Positions 1-8,293 of a stretch of DNA of 52,049 bases are shown here, piece by piece. Below the pieces are notes generated by a model. The model was not told where the DNA came from. It saw only the letters and a list, made by a program, of their open reading frames with translations, and searched no databases. Numbering within the stretch: the first letter of the stretch is position 1; the number at the start of each line of letters is the position of its first letter. The translations under genes were made by a program, and so were the position numbers. This DNA is from Agathobacter sp. GTDB taxonomy: Bacteria; Bacillota; Clostridia; Lachnospirales; Lachnospiraceae. The stretch is taken from positions 1 through 52,049 of the forward strand of contig JAGAOC010000010.1 in the NCBI GenBank assembly GCA_017623935.1, read 5' to 3'.

Positions 1-1
1 C

Positions 2-1774
2 AGCCGTCTGCTTCCTTATGGCACAAATTGGAAGATCGAGAACATCGAAGGAAAGGTCTATGATGAGATGTTCTATACTTATGATGGTGTAAAGATGGGA
101 GAAGCCGGAGATCAGGCCGGCGTCTTAGAAGGCACGATCAGTGAAACAACCTGGGTAGTTCCGGTCTTTACCAGTTGGCATAAGCTAACCGTTGGTGGTT
201 ATTGTGACGGTCAGATGACCTCTACTATTGATGGTTATGGAACCTTTGATATTTCCATTACCGGACAAAATGCTCTGGGACAGGATCTTTCTGTGATCGG
301 AAGTGGTTATACCGGATCTGGCATTTCGGGAAATAACATTACTGTATGGGAAGGTTGCTATCCATACGGATCAAAGTATGTAATTTCTGATATTAAAAAA
401 GACCAGGCAAATATCAGCAGCGGTAAATTTGCAGATATATCCTATGAGGGATTATTTGATGTTTCATCTGCAGGAAGCCCTATTACAAAAGATTCAAAGT
501 ACAGTGGAATCTTGACCGTGGAGAAAGCATATATGCTTCAGTTTTTTTCCTGGTATTCCTTTACTGTAAACGGATCATGCGATAGTACGGATACTGATTC
601 GGTATCTGGATATGGTACCTTTGATGTGTTGGTAGATGGAGAAAAAGTAGCAGAGGATGTATCCTCTTGGAATGAGATTTATCCATATGGTAAGAAAGTC
701 CTGGTAAATGATATGAAACCAGTGATCGGACATACGTATAAGGGCATTAAAAGTGGAACGGCAGAAGCCGTTATGACAGAACATCATACATTGATCCTGG
801 AATATGTCACAAATACATATACATTACAGTTTAACAGTAATCAGGAGAATGGAACTATGGATCCTCTTGTAATCCGTTGGGATCAGGATGTGACATTGCC
901 AAAGAATGGATTTACAACCACGGATCCGGCCAAATTTATGGGATGGCTGGATACAGAAGATCCTGAGTATGCAAAAGATGTATATGAGTGGAAATATACG
1001 GATGAGGAGCATTTGGATCTGGAAATGGTGCAGGCTCTTATCACGGATCACGGTCATGGATTTACGGATGGTGCAGTCATCACGCTTTTTGCAATATGGG
1101 ACTATGCACCGGAGCTGGAAGTGGAAGACCGTTATATCTCCATTGCAGATGCAAACAACGGAAAGATGGCGGAGGAAGAGATCTTGCGAACTGCAATCGT
1201 GGATGATAGAGAAGATGGCAGTATTGCTCCCGGAATTCATGAATTAAATTCTCTTGTTCTGGTCAATTTCAATCTGGAAGATTATCTGAACTGGTCTGGA
1301 GAGGGGACTATTTCGGAAACTTACCGAGTGACAGATCGGGCAGGAAATGTGACGGAGAAGATGATAAGGGTTCACATCGTGGATACGACTGCTTATAAAG
1401 TAGCATCTGAATATCAGAGAGCACGTTTTATCAACGAAAAGTACATAGATCTTTCTTTGACAGAAGAAGAAGGAGGTTTGGCAGAAAATTCAATCTGGCG
1501 AACACCGGAGTATTATGAGGTTCTTTCTAAGACCCTATCTAATAAGCGAGTGAACCAAGAAGAGGTAGAAGTTCGTTTGAGTCTCGTTACTACTACGGTG
1601 ACAAGGGCTGGATCCGGAGAATGGTTGTATGAGCCAAAGCAGGTCTGGATATTCAGCCATGAAGATGTTTTGGCAGTCAAGCAGTATGTTAAGGATCACG
1701 GTCCTGGTAACTTCTATGAAGAAGATGCCCTGGCAAATTTCTGTGTGGAATTTGCACATTGCAGAACAAAATAG
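2..1774 (+). CDS. Repetitive secreted/surface protein, 3' part only (5' end outside window)
   Basis: The reading frame is open from the first bases of the window, so the gene starts upstream and about 590 C-terminal residues are visible. The first part has diverged repeats of roughly 110-120 residues, each with a 'GYGTFD' strand and a 'YPYG..(Y/V)(V/L)I.D(I/M)K' segment. A stretch near 830-1110 resembles Listeria-Bacteroides (InlB B-like) repeats, ending in 'FMGW'. Next comes a bacterial Ig/DUF5011-like module ('YRVTDRAGNVTE', about 1190-1390) and a C-terminal segment containing 'WIFSHEDVLAVKQYV'. I see no LPXTG anchor and no C-terminal membrane helix, so the attachment mode is unknown. By family it is most likely an extracellular adhesin-like or matrix protein; the specific function is not recognised. 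A hairpin follows the stop codon. Confidence 0.7.
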   Translation, partial: SRLLPYGTNWKIENIEGKVYDEMFYTYDGVKMGEAGDQAGVLEGTISETTWVVPVFTSWHKLTVGGYCDGQMTSTIDGYGTFDISITGQNALGQDLSVIGSGYTGSGISGNNITVWEGCYPYGSKYVISDIKKDQANISSGKFADISYEGLFDVSSAGSPITKDSKYSGILTVEKAYMLQFFSWYSFTVNGSCDSTDTDSVSGYGTFDVLVDGEKVAEDVSSWNEIYPYGKKVLVNDMKPVIGHTYKGIKSGTAEAVMTEHHTLILEYVTNTYTLQFNSNQENGTMDPLVIRWDQDVTLPKNGFTTTDPAKFMGWLDTEDPEYAKDVYEWKYTDEEHLDLEMVQALITDHGHGFTDGAVITLFAIWDYAPELEVEDRYISIADANNGKMAEEEILRTAIVDDREDGSIAPGIHELNSLVLVNFNLEDYLNWSGEGTISETYRVTDRAGNVTEKMIRVHIVDTTAYKVASEYQRARFINEKYIDLSLTEEEGGLAENSIWRTPEYYEVLSKTLSNKRVNQEEVEVRLSLVTTTVTRAGSGEWLYEPKQVWIFSHEDVLAVKQYVKDHGPGNFYEEDALANFCVEFAHCRTK

Positions 1775-1793
1775 AATATATATAGAAACTTTT

Positions 1794-1836
1794 GATCCCC
1801 GGTTGGAATCTGCGATTCCGCTGGGGATCTGTTATT
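1794..1836 (+). terminator. Probable Rho-independent terminator of the surface-protein gene
   Basis: GATCCCC (1794-1800) pairs with GGGGATC (1823-1829), and inside it GGAATC (1805-1810) pairs with GATTCC (1814-1819) around a 3-nt loop, with a small internal mismatch between the helices. The following tract (TGTTATTT) is only moderately U-rich. It lies 19 nt after the surface-protein stop codon and just before the Rpn gene's ribosome binding site. Confidence 0.6.
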
Positions 1837-1865
1837 TGTACACTTCAAAGGAGGAAATGAAAGAG

Positions 1866-2909
1866 ATGAGTGATAGGGGAAGTATATATGACGATGTATT
1901 CCATACGCTACTGAATGATTGTTCAGAGCTGATCATTCCGGTGATCAATGAAGTGTTTGGAGAACGCTATTCAGGGAAGGAACAGATTGAATTTACTCCA
2001 AATGAGCACTATATGAATACTCAGGGGGGACACACAGAAAAGCGGATCACAGATGCGTCTTTTCAGATCCTGGGAAGTCCTGGAAAGAAGTACCACTGGG
2101 AATGTCAGAGCACAAAAGATGACAGTATGTTAGTGCGATTCTTTGAATATGATACCCAGATTGCCTTAGATCAGGGCAAGATCAAGGATTATGTCCTGAC
2201 AGTAGAATTTCCTCATTCTGCAGTGCTGTTCCTGCGTTGTGATGAAAATACACCAGATCAAATGAAGATTGAGATGAAGACTCCAGGTGGAGATGTCAGT
2301 TATGATATTCCGGTCATGAAGTCGCAGAACTATTCCCTTGATGAAATATTTGAAAAAAAATTGCTTTTTTTAATTCCTTTTCATATTTTTTCACACGAAA
2401 GTCAATTTAAGGTGTATAATACAGATGAAGAGAGTATGTATGAGCTATTACAGGAATATCTGTATATTAGTGAGCAATTAGATGTTATGGCAGAAGTTGG
2501 AGAAATCAGTGAGTATGCGAGATGCACGATGCTTGATCTATCCAATCGGGTAATAGAGCAGATCGCAAAAAATTATGACAATGTCAGGGAAGGAGTGAAG
2601 AAAGTCATGGCAGGACATATATTAGAATATGAAGCGAAAACTATTTTGAACCAGGGAATTGCCCAGGGAATTGCCCAGGGAATTGATTTAGGAAAGAAAG
2701 AAGAGGCATTAAACAATGCAAGAAATTTTTTCCTGGATGGAGTAAAATTTGAAACAGTAAGAAAAAATATCCAGTCTCTTACAGAAGAAGAACTGACAGA
2801 AGTATATGCAGAGGTTCAAGGAATGAGGATTCAGCTTCGAGGAAAACAAGAAAAATCTGTGGAGCAGAAGATGCAGAAGCAGCCAATGAAGAAAGACCCG
2901 AAGTTATAG
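1866..2909 (+). CDS. Rpn family recombination-promoting nuclease / PD-(D/E)XK nuclease family transposase-like protein
   Basis: The 347-residue protein matches the Rpn/PD-(D/E)XK 'putative transposase' family. It starts 'MSDRGSIYDDVF', has the 'LLIPVINEVFGE'-like helix (here SELIIPVINEVFG), a conserved Asp in 'RITDASF' (D63) and the signature 'HWECQS' (E79 and Q81), followed by 'VRFFEYDTQIAL'. These D...ExQ residues match the nuclease core. The C-terminal part is helical and carries a short repeat, IAQGIAQGI, typical of the family. ATG 1866 is chosen because AAAGGAGG (1847-1854) lies 11 nt upstream; the earlier in-frame ATG at 1857 is only 2 nt from that site. Family members are linked to RecA-independent recombination; a transposition role is not established. 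It sits in an accessory stretch between a surface protein and a toxin-antitoxin-like pair, and it has its own terminator. Confidence 0.85.
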   Translation: MSDRGSIYDDVFHTLLNDCSELIIPVINEVFGERYSGKEQIEFTPNEHYMNTQGGHTEKRITDASFQILGSPGKKYHWECQSTKDDSMLVRFFEYDTQIALDQGKIKDYVLTVEFPHSAVLFLRCDENTPDQMKIEMKTPGGDVSYDIPVMKSQNYSLDEIFEKKLLFLIPFHIFSHESQFKVYNTDEESMYELLQEYLYISEQLDVMAEVGEISEYARCTMLDLSNRVIEQIAKNYDNVREGVKKVMAGHILEYEAKTILNQGIAQGIAQGIDLGKKEEALNNARNFFLDGVKFETVRKNIQSLTEEELTEVYAEVQGMRIQLRGKQEKSVEQKMQKQPMKKDPKL

Positions 2910-2925
2910 AATATGGAGAGATAGC

Positions 2926-2958
2926 CCCTACTTATCAGAATGATAGGTAGGGTTTTTT
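2926..2958 (+). terminator. Rho-independent terminator after the Rpn gene
   Basis: The 12-nt arms 2926-2937 and 2941-2952 pair fully apart from one G-U wobble, around a 3-nt GAA loop, and are followed directly by TTTTTT. It lies 17 nt after the Rpn stop codon. Confidence 0.92.
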
Positions 2959-3083
2959 TAATTTAAATATATCTTGCGTTATAGTTAAAGATTAGATATA
3001 ATATTATTCAACTTTTTACATTTTATACTAAAAAACATGTTAAAAGTTTATTAATTATGTATATTTTAGAGAGTTTTGTATTA

Positions 3084-3092
3084 TGCTATAAT
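3084..3092 (+). promoter_or_regulatory. Extended -10 promoter for the toxin-antitoxin-like pair
   Basis: TGC-TATAAT at 3084-3092 is a perfect extended -10 element in an A/T-rich gap. No good -35 box is visible at the right spacing, which is common for extended -10 promoters. The expected transcription start is near 3099, about 155 nt before the chosen start codon of the first gene. The stretch without a gene (2910-3253) therefore holds a terminator, this promoter and the palindromes just downstream. Confidence 0.6.
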
Positions 3093-3100
3093 TTAAGTGA

Positions 3101-3119
3101 GATAATAAGTGTTATTGTC
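3101..3119 (+). promoter_or_regulatory. Palindromic candidate operator at the toxin-antitoxin-like promoter
   Basis: GATAATAA (3101-3108) and TTATTGTC (3112-3119) form an inverted repeat with one mismatch and a 3-bp spacer. It covers the predicted transcription start region. A second, shorter inverted repeat (TGTC...GACA) lies at 3161-3177. Placement fits autorepression, as is common for toxin-antitoxin operons, but no regulator has been shown to bind here. Confidence 0.4.
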
Positions 3120-3253
3120 AATAAAAAAGTAGTTCTTTTCCCTTATTTTCGCATTTCCAATGTCGATATATATGACATAATGGTTTTCAAAAATGGGAGA
3201 GAATTATGAGAAGTAGCGCAAAATGTTATCAATTTACTAAAGGAGATGATGAT

Positions 3254-3433
3254 ATGTATAGTGCAATGACTTACCCATCAATAGATATTGGTAAAGTTTT
3301 AGGAAAAGCAACAAAGATATCATCTGAAGAAGCATTAAAAGAGATTATTCCAGTGGACTGGAGCGAACAGGTTCTTGATGGAAAGTACAAAGGAAAATCT
3401 ATTATTAAAGCGAAAGATGATGAGGAAGCCTGA
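3254..3433 (+). CDS. Small protein, probable antitoxin partner of the downstream PemK/MazF-like protein
   Basis: ATG 3254 gives 59 residues and has AAAGGAG (3239-3245) 8 nt upstream. An alternative in-frame ATG at 3206 (75 residues) is also preceded by a purine-rich GGGAGAG, so the start is not certain. The protein contains 'YPSIDIGKVLGKAT', then 'ALKEIIPVDWSEQVL', and a charged tail. I recognise no DNA-binding domain. The stop codon is 1 nt before the ATG of the next gene, so translation is probably coupled, with small gene first and larger second as in many type II toxin-antitoxin operons. The antitoxin role is inferred from context and size; the protein family is not one I can name. Confidence 0.6.
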   Translation: MYSAMTYPSIDIGKVLGKATKISSEEALKEIIPVDWSEQVLDGKYKGKSIIKAKDDEEA

Positions 3434-3434
3434 A

Positions 3435-3860
3435 ATGTGTAAAATAGGGGATATAATTGTTGTAAAGAATTGTAAAGTCGGCGGACAACTGATCGGGAGA
3501 CATTCTTTTGTAGTGTTAAGTACAGAAAAAGGTGAAATAGAGGGGCTTTCGTTTGACCTTGTTTGTAATATTATGTCTTCATTGGAAGGAAAAGGGGAAG
3601 AGTATAAACGGAAAAAATTATCATTTCCAGAAAATATGCCTTATTCTCCTACCGAAGAAAATATTATTAATGGACATGGAAAAGAAGGATTCATCAAAGC
3701 GGGAATGTATTTCCTTTTTGATAAAAAAGAGCTTGATTTTTATGTTATTGGAAATGTGGAAATAGATTTATACCTTAAATTGTTGGATTTTGTACAAAAT
3801 CTAGACACTAAAGACATTTCTTACATAGTTGACAATTTAAAAGAAAAAAGAGCAGAATAG
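3435..3860 (+). CDS. PemK/MazF-like toxin-family protein
   Basis: The 141-residue protein begins 'MCKIGDIIVVKNCKVGGQ', continues 'IGRHSFVVLSTEKGEIEGL' and later has 'GHGKEGFIKAGMYF' and 'YVIGNVE'. An N-terminal 'GDIIVV' strand, a central 'HSFVVL' strand and a late 'GFIKA' segment fit the SH3-like barrel of PemK/MazF-type proteins, but the similarity is distant and catalytic residues cannot be assigned by eye. ATG 3435 is chosen because it follows the upstream stop by 1 nt and has GAGGAA just before it. Family members are mRNA endonucleases held inactive by a partner; here the partner would be the 59-aa gene. The codon usage is clearly more A/T-rich than in the surrounding housekeeping genes, suggesting acquisition. 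Confidence 0.65.
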   Translation: MCKIGDIIVVKNCKVGGQLIGRHSFVVLSTEKGEIEGLSFDLVCNIMSSLEGKGEEYKRKKLSFPENMPYSPTEENIINGHGKEGFIKAGMYFLFDKKELDFYVIGNVEIDLYLKLLDFVQNLDTKDISYIVDNLKEKRAE

Positions 3861-3893
3861 TTTGCCTTTTGGATGTAAAATGATATCATAAAG

Positions 3894-3937
3894 AATAGCA
3901 TCTTAAAACTTTCATGAAAGTTTAGGATGCTATTTTT
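3894..3937 (+). terminator. Rho-independent terminator after the toxin-antitoxin-like pair
   Basis: A long hairpin with AATAGCATC (3894-3902) pairing with GATGCTATT (3926-3934), and an inner helix ACTTTC/GAAAGT around the AT centre, ends in TTTTT. It separates the pair from the truncated cotJC-like gene. Confidence 0.88.
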
Positions 3938-3967
3938 AGGTAATTTACAAAATCGAATACACATTAT

Positions 3968-4489
3968 ATGTTAATGCAATATGGTGGACCCGACGGTGAA
4001 ATGGGAGCTTCCATGCGATATCTATCTCAGCGTTATTCCATGGAAAATCCAAAGGTTGCAGGACTCTTAACGGATATCGGAACCGAGGAATTAGCGCACT
4101 TGGAGATCGTGGCAGCCATTATTCGTCAGCTGACTAGAGACTTAAGTGCCAAAGAATTGGAAGCGGCAGGCTTTGGACCATATTATATTGACCATACTGC
4201 TGCAATCTGGCCACAGTCTGCAGGAGGAATCCCATTTAATGCCTGTGAGTTCCAGTCAAAAGGAGATACTATTACGGATCTTTTTGAGGATATGGCGGCA
4301 GAACAGAAAGCCAGAACCACTTATGACAACATTCTTCGTGTGGTAAAAGATCAGGAAGTAGCTGACCCGATCAAATTCCTCCGTGAGCGTGAGATCGTTC
4401 ATTTCCAGAGATTCGGTGAAGGTTTAAGGATCGTGCAGGATGAATTAGACAGCAGGAACTTCTATGCATTTAACCCACAGTTCGATTAA
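3968..4489 (+). pseudogene. cotJC: CotJC-type manganese catalase / spore coat protein, 5'-truncated
   Basis: The 173-residue frame matches CotJC/manganese catalase from 'QYGGPDGEMGASMRYLSQRY' onward. The di-manganese ligands expected for the family can all be located: Glu in 'DGEMGAS', Glu and His in 'TEELAHLE', Glu in 'AAEQKART' and His in 'REIVHFQRF'. What is missing is the first ~27 residues of the family (usually 'WVYEKKLQYP...'). The in-frame upstream sequence hits a TAA at 3941 and does not resemble that N-terminus. The nominal ATG has no ribosome binding site, and no promoter lies between the preceding terminator (ends 3937) and the gene. Probably the 5' end was lost when the toxin-antitoxin-like/Rpn segment arrived. 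A residual function cannot be excluded, because the metal ligands survive. Confidence 0.68.
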
Positions 4490-4528
4490 AAAGGATAACA
4501 GAATAAAGGCATTTTTCCAGAAACTTGG

Positions 4529-4557
4529 TTGATAATCCGCCGAACTTGTTATATAAT
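4529..4557 (+). promoter_or_regulatory. SigA-type promoter of gltX
   Basis: TTGATA (4529-4534), a 17-bp spacer and a perfect TATAAT (4552-4557). The predicted start near 4564 leaves an ~90-nt leader before gltX. I do not see a T-box specifier or antiterminator arrangement in that leader. Confidence 0.8.
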
Positions 4558-4652
4558 AGCCCTTATTGAGGCGCACACAGAATCATATGTAAATAGTTGT
4601 GCGAAAAGCAGAGAATTACAATGCTTTACAAGAAAGTAAGGGAGAAAAGATT

Positions 4653-6104
4653 ATGAGTAAAGTTCGTACCAGATTTGCACCAAGTCCAACAGGAAGAATG
4701 CACGTAGGAAATCTCCGGACTGCATTATATGCTTATTTAATCTCTAAGCATCAGGACGGAGATTTTATTTTAAGAATAGAAGATACTGACCAGGAACGTT
4801 ATGTAGAAGGGGCTGTAGATATCATTTACCGTACCTTAGCTAAGACTGGGCTGATCCATGATGAAGGTCCTGATAAGGATGGAGGTTGTGGCCCATATGT
4901 TCAGAGCGAGCGTCAGGCGAAGGGCATCTATTTAGAGTACGCAAAGCAGTTAGTAGAAAAAGGGGAAGCATATTACTGTTTCTGCGATAAAGAGCGTTTA
5001 GAGAGCTTAAAGACTTCTGTAGCAGGCAAAGAGATCACAGTATATGACAAACACTGCTTAAGCCTTTCAAAGGAAGAAGTAGAAGAGAAATTAAAAGCAG
5101 GAGTTCCATATGTTATCCGTCAGAATAACCCAACAGAAGGAACTACTACTTTTGTAGATGAGATTTATGGGGATATTACCGTAGATAATTCAGAATTAGA
5201 TGATATGATCCTGATCAAATCTGATGGATATCCAACCTACAACTTTGCAAACGTTGTAGATGATCATTTAATGGGAATTACCCATGTGGTACGTGGTAAT
5301 GAGTATTTATCCTCCTCTCCGAAATATAACCGTCTCTATGAGGCTTTTGGATGGGAAGTACCAGTATATGTTCACTGCCCATTGATCACAGACGAGAACC
5401 ATCAGAAACTCAGCAAACGTTGCGGTCATTCTTCTTTTGAAGATTTAGTAGAGCAGGGATTTTTAACAGAAGCTATCATCAATTTCGTAGCACTGTTAGG
5501 ATGGAGCCCGGCAGATAATGAAGAGATCATGTCCTTAGAAGAGCTTGTAGCAAAATTTGATTATTTTCATATGAGTAAATCCCCAGCAGTATTTGATTAT
5601 ACGAAGTTAAAATGGATGAATGGGGAATACATTAAGAGAATGGATTTTGACGACTTTTACGCCATGGCACTTCCATATATGAAGGAAATGATTCATAGAG
5701 ATGTGGATTTTGCAAAAGTTGCGAAGATGGTACAGAGTCGAATTGAGATCTTCCCAGATATCAAAGATCATGTAGACTTCATTGATGAACTTCCAGAATA
5801 TGATGTGGCAATGTACACGCATAAGAAAATGAAAACAAATGCTGAGACTTCTTTAGAAGTATTAACAGAACTGCTTCCAGTATTAGAGGCACAGGAAGAT
5901 TACAGCAATGACGCTTTATATGCGACACTCTGCAAATATGTAGAGGAAAAAGGCGTAAAGAACGGTTATGTAATGTGGCCGATCCGTACCGCAGTATCCG
6001 GCAAACAGATGACTCCTGGCGGAGCTACCGAGTTAATGGAATTATTAGGCAAAGAAGAATCCATCGCCCGTATCCGCAAAGGAATTGAATTACTTTCCAA
6101 ATAA
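4653..6104 (+). CDS. gltX: Glutamyl-tRNA synthetase (GluRS)
   Basis: This 483-residue class I aminoacyl-tRNA synthetase charges tRNA-Glu with glutamate using ATP in the cytoplasm. The N-terminus has '[14 protein letters not shown]', which carries the HIGH-type motif (residues ~7-20). The KMSKS-type motif is 'HQKLSKR' (residues 250-256). 'RIEDTDQER' is the glutamate-recognition stretch. Length is normal for bacterial GluRS. ATG 4653 is chosen because AAGGGAGAA lies at the correct distance and the family N-terminus starts there; the in-frame upstream extension to 4599 has no family similarity. It has its own SigA promoter and is followed after 13 nt by a helicase gene, with which it is probably co-transcribed. 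Confidence 0.97.
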   Translation: MSKVRTRFAPSPTGRMHVGNLRTALYAYLISKHQDGDFILRIEDTDQERYVEGAVDIIYRTLAKTGLIHDEGPDKDGGCGPYVQSERQAKGIYLEYAKQLVEKGEAYYCFCDKERLESLKTSVAGKEITVYDKHCLSLSKEEVEEKLKAGVPYVIRQNNPTEGTTTFVDEIYGDITVDNSELDDMILIKSDGYPTYNFANVVDDHLMGITHVVRGNEYLSSSPKYNRLYEAFGWEVPVYVHCPLITDENHQKLSKRCGHSSFEDLVEQGFLTEAIINFVALLGWSPADNEEIMSLEELVAKFDYFHMSKSPAVFDYTKLKWMNGEYIKRMDFDDFYAMALPYMKEMIHRDVDFAKVAKMVQSRIEIFPDIKDHVDFIDELPEYDVAMYTHKKMKTNAETSLEVLTELLPVLEAQEDYSNDALYATLCKYVEEKGVKNGYVMWPIRTAVSGKQMTPGGATELMELLGKEESIARIRKGIELLSK

Positions 6105-6117
6105 TCTGAGGTTATTC

Positions 6118-7953
6118 ATGAATTTTAACAAGTCTCAAACATGGGCCATCCATCATAAGGATGGTCCCATGCTTGTATTAGCTGGCCCGGGTTCCGGGAA
6201 GACAGCAGTAATTACCCACCGAACCAAAAACTTAATAGAAGAACATAAGGTATCCCCATCCAATATCCTAGTCATTACTTTTACAAAAGCTGCGGCAATG
6301 GAAATGAGGCAACGTTTTGAAAGGCTCATGGGACAAAGCAAGGTGGGAGTTTCTTTTGGTACTTTTCATGGGATCTTTTTTACCATATTAAAGTATGCTT
6401 ATGGATTCCAAAGTACCAATATCGTATCGGAGGAACAGCGGTATGAATATATAAGAGAAGCCATTTCCTATCACAATCTGGATATTAAGGATGAGAGCGA
6501 GTTTATTGGGAATCTCTTAGGGGAGATCAGTTATGTGAAAAATTCCCGTCTGGATATCGCTCATTACTACTCAAACCAATGTGGAGAGGAGATCTTTCGG
6601 GATATTTTTGAGGAGTATCATAAGCGGTTGAAGAGGAACCGTCTTATCGATTTTGATGATATGCTGACCTATACCTATGAACTTTTTACTCAGAGGAAGG
6701 ATATTTTGGCTGCATGGCAGAAAAAATATCAGTATATTCTGGTAGATGAATTTCAGGATATCAATGGGATTCAGTATGACATTATCAAAATGTTAGCAGC
6801 GCCGGAAAATAACCTGTTCATTGTAGGAGATGATGACCAGTCCATCTATCGTTTCCGGGGATCTAAACCGGAGATCATGCTGAATTTTACCAAGGATTAT
6901 GCGGATGCAGAGAAAGTTTTGCTAGACTACAACTATCGTTGTGACGCGAATATCGTAGAATCTTCTTTAAGATTGATCGCTCATAATGAAAAGCGTTTTT
7001 CAAAGGAGATTCAGCCAGCAAGAGAGGCACTTCGTCCGGTGAATTTTATGGAGTTTGAGAATCAGCGGGAAGAGAATCTTTATCTGATCCGCCAGATTGC
7101 TTTAGGGATCAAGGAAGGCAGAAAATTTTCCGATTATGCCATTTTATTTCGGACAAATATCCAGCCGCGATTTCTTATGGAGCTTTTGATGAGCTACAAT
7201 ATTCCTTTTAAGACCAAGGAAAAGATCCCGAATCTCTATGAACACTGGATCGCTAGGGATATTTTCACTTATATCAGGATCGCTCAAGGAAGTAGGAGCA
7301 GAGCGGATTTTTTGCAGATTATGAACCGACCGAAACGATACATAGGAAGGGATTCTTTATGTGAGACCACTGTGGCTTTTGATGAGTGGGAGAAATTATA
7401 TGACGAACAGCCTTGGATCGCAGAACGGATCGAACGGCTGGAATATGATATTAAGATGTTAGGGAAGATGAGTCCCTATGCAGCCATTAATTACATCAGA
7501 AAAGGCATTGGATATGATGACTTTATTGCAGAATATGCCGAATACCGTCAGATGAATAAGGATGATCTCTACGATCTCCTAGAGGAATTGCAGGCGGGAG
7601 CTAAGGGATTTAAGACCTATGAAGAATGGCAGACTCATATTGAGGAGTATTCCAAAGAATTAGAAGCCCTTGCCAAACAAAAACAGACCAATCCGGAAGC
7701 TGTGACTTTAGTAACCCTTCATGGAGCGAAGGGGTTAGAGTTCCCTTGCGTCTTTATCGTGGATGTAAACGAGGGGCTGATTCCCTATAAAAAAGCCGTC
7801 CTGCCTCAGGAATTAGAGGAAGAACGGCGGATGTTCTATGTGGGAGTTACCCGGGCAAAAGAAGAACTTTACATCTATTCTGTAAAAACTCTTCGCAATA
7901 AAGACCAGGATGTTTCCCGATTTATAAAAGAAATGGGGCTGAAAGAAGATTAA
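6118..7953 (+). CDS. UvrD/PcrA-family ATP-dependent DNA helicase (superfamily 1A)
   Basis: The 611-residue protein has the SF1A helicase motifs in order: Q-like 'NFNKSQTWAI', Walker A 'GPGSGKT' (23-29), motif Ia 'ITFTKAAAMEM', Walker B 'LVDEFQD' (D210, E211), motif III 'GDDDQSIYRFRG', a late 'TLHGAKGLEF' motif and 'RMFYVGVTRAKEELY' (motif VI) near the C-terminus. It is shorter than PcrA/UvrD (about 720-740 residues) and ends soon after motif VI, so it lacks their C-terminal extension. It probably acts in DNA repair or replication-fork processing as a 3'-5' helicase. ATG 6118 is chosen with TGAGG 6 nt upstream; an in-frame extension into gltX is unlikely. The 3' end overlaps the stop of the opposing DUF1292 gene by 4 nt. 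Confidence 0.93.
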   Translation: MNFNKSQTWAIHHKDGPMLVLAGPGSGKTAVITHRTKNLIEEHKVSPSNILVITFTKAAAMEMRQRFERLMGQSKVGVSFGTFHGIFFTILKYAYGFQSTNIVSEEQRYEYIREAISYHNLDIKDESEFIGNLLGEISYVKNSRLDIAHYYSNQCGEEIFRDIFEEYHKRLKRNRLIDFDDMLTYTYELFTQRKDILAAWQKKYQYILVDEFQDINGIQYDIIKMLAAPENNLFIVGDDDQSIYRFRGSKPEIMLNFTKDYADAEKVLLDYNYRCDANIVESSLRLIAHNEKRFSKEIQPAREALRPVNFMEFENQREENLYLIRQIALGIKEGRKFSDYAILFRTNIQPRFLMELLMSYNIPFKTKEKIPNLYEHWIARDIFTYIRIAQGSRSRADFLQIMNRPKRYIGRDSLCETTVAFDEWEKLYDEQPWIAERIERLEYDIKMLGKMSPYAAINYIRKGIGYDDFIAEYAEYRQMNKDDLYDLLEELQAGAKGFKTYEEWQTHIEEYSKELEALAKQKQTNPEAVTLVTLHGAKGLEFPCVFIVDVNEGLIPYKKAVLPQELEEERRMFYVGVTRAKEELYIYSVKTLRNKDQDVSRFIKEMGLKED

Positions 7954-8270
7954 TCATCTAAAGAATCGTAGAAATCTTCATCCTGCAGTTCGTCAAAACG
8001 GTCTGCAGCTGCCTCATATTCTTCTTCGTCTTCAATATAATCAATAGAAGGAAGTCCCTGTTCATCTTCCGCATAGCGGTAGATGTATACACATCCTTCT
8101 TCATTTGGGTTGCCGTCTTTATCCAGTGGCTCTAAGGCAATGTAATCCTGACCGTCCACATCAAAGATGGTTAAGATCCGACATTCTACATCACCTTCAT
8201 CCAGATTTAAGGTTACCCGGATATCGTCCATTTCCTCTTCGGTAACAGGTATGATCTTTTCTTCTGACAT
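7950..8270 (-). CDS. DUF1292 family small acidic protein
   Basis: The 106-residue, strongly acidic cytoplasmic protein has the DUF1292 pattern: 'VECRILTIFDVDGQDYIALEPL' in the middle (described here in part), 'YIYRYAED' after it, and an Asp/Glu-rich tail. The molecular role of the family is unknown. The start has a clear AGGAGG on the minus strand just upstream, and a minus-strand promoter lies at 8339-8367. The gene is convergent with the gltX-helicase unit and overlaps the helicase stop by 4 nt. The best plus-strand terminator lies beyond it, so it is probably transcribed in antisense by that unit. Confidence 0.88.
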   Translation of the reverse strand: MSEEKIIPVTEEEMDDIRVTLNLDEGDVECRILTIFDVDGQDYIALEPLDKDGNPNEEGCVYIYRYAEDEQGLPSIDYIEDEEEYEAAADRFDELQDEDFYDSLDD

Positions 8271-8293
8271 ATTTATCCTCCTGATGGTTATTT

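Noticed and set aside
1629-1865. 5' extension of the Rpn gene overlapping the surface-protein gene
   Set aside because: The in-frame extension has no family similarity, spans the terminator hairpin, and a strong ribosome binding site supports ATG 1866.
2960-3205. Possible small RNA or CRISPR-like repeats in the A/T-rich gap
   Set aside because: There are no regularly spaced direct repeats and no stable structure apart from the short palindromes already listed.
4599-4652. Upstream in-frame start for gltX
   Set aside because: The extra residues do not match GluRS; the conserved N-terminus begins at 4653 with a good ribosome binding site.
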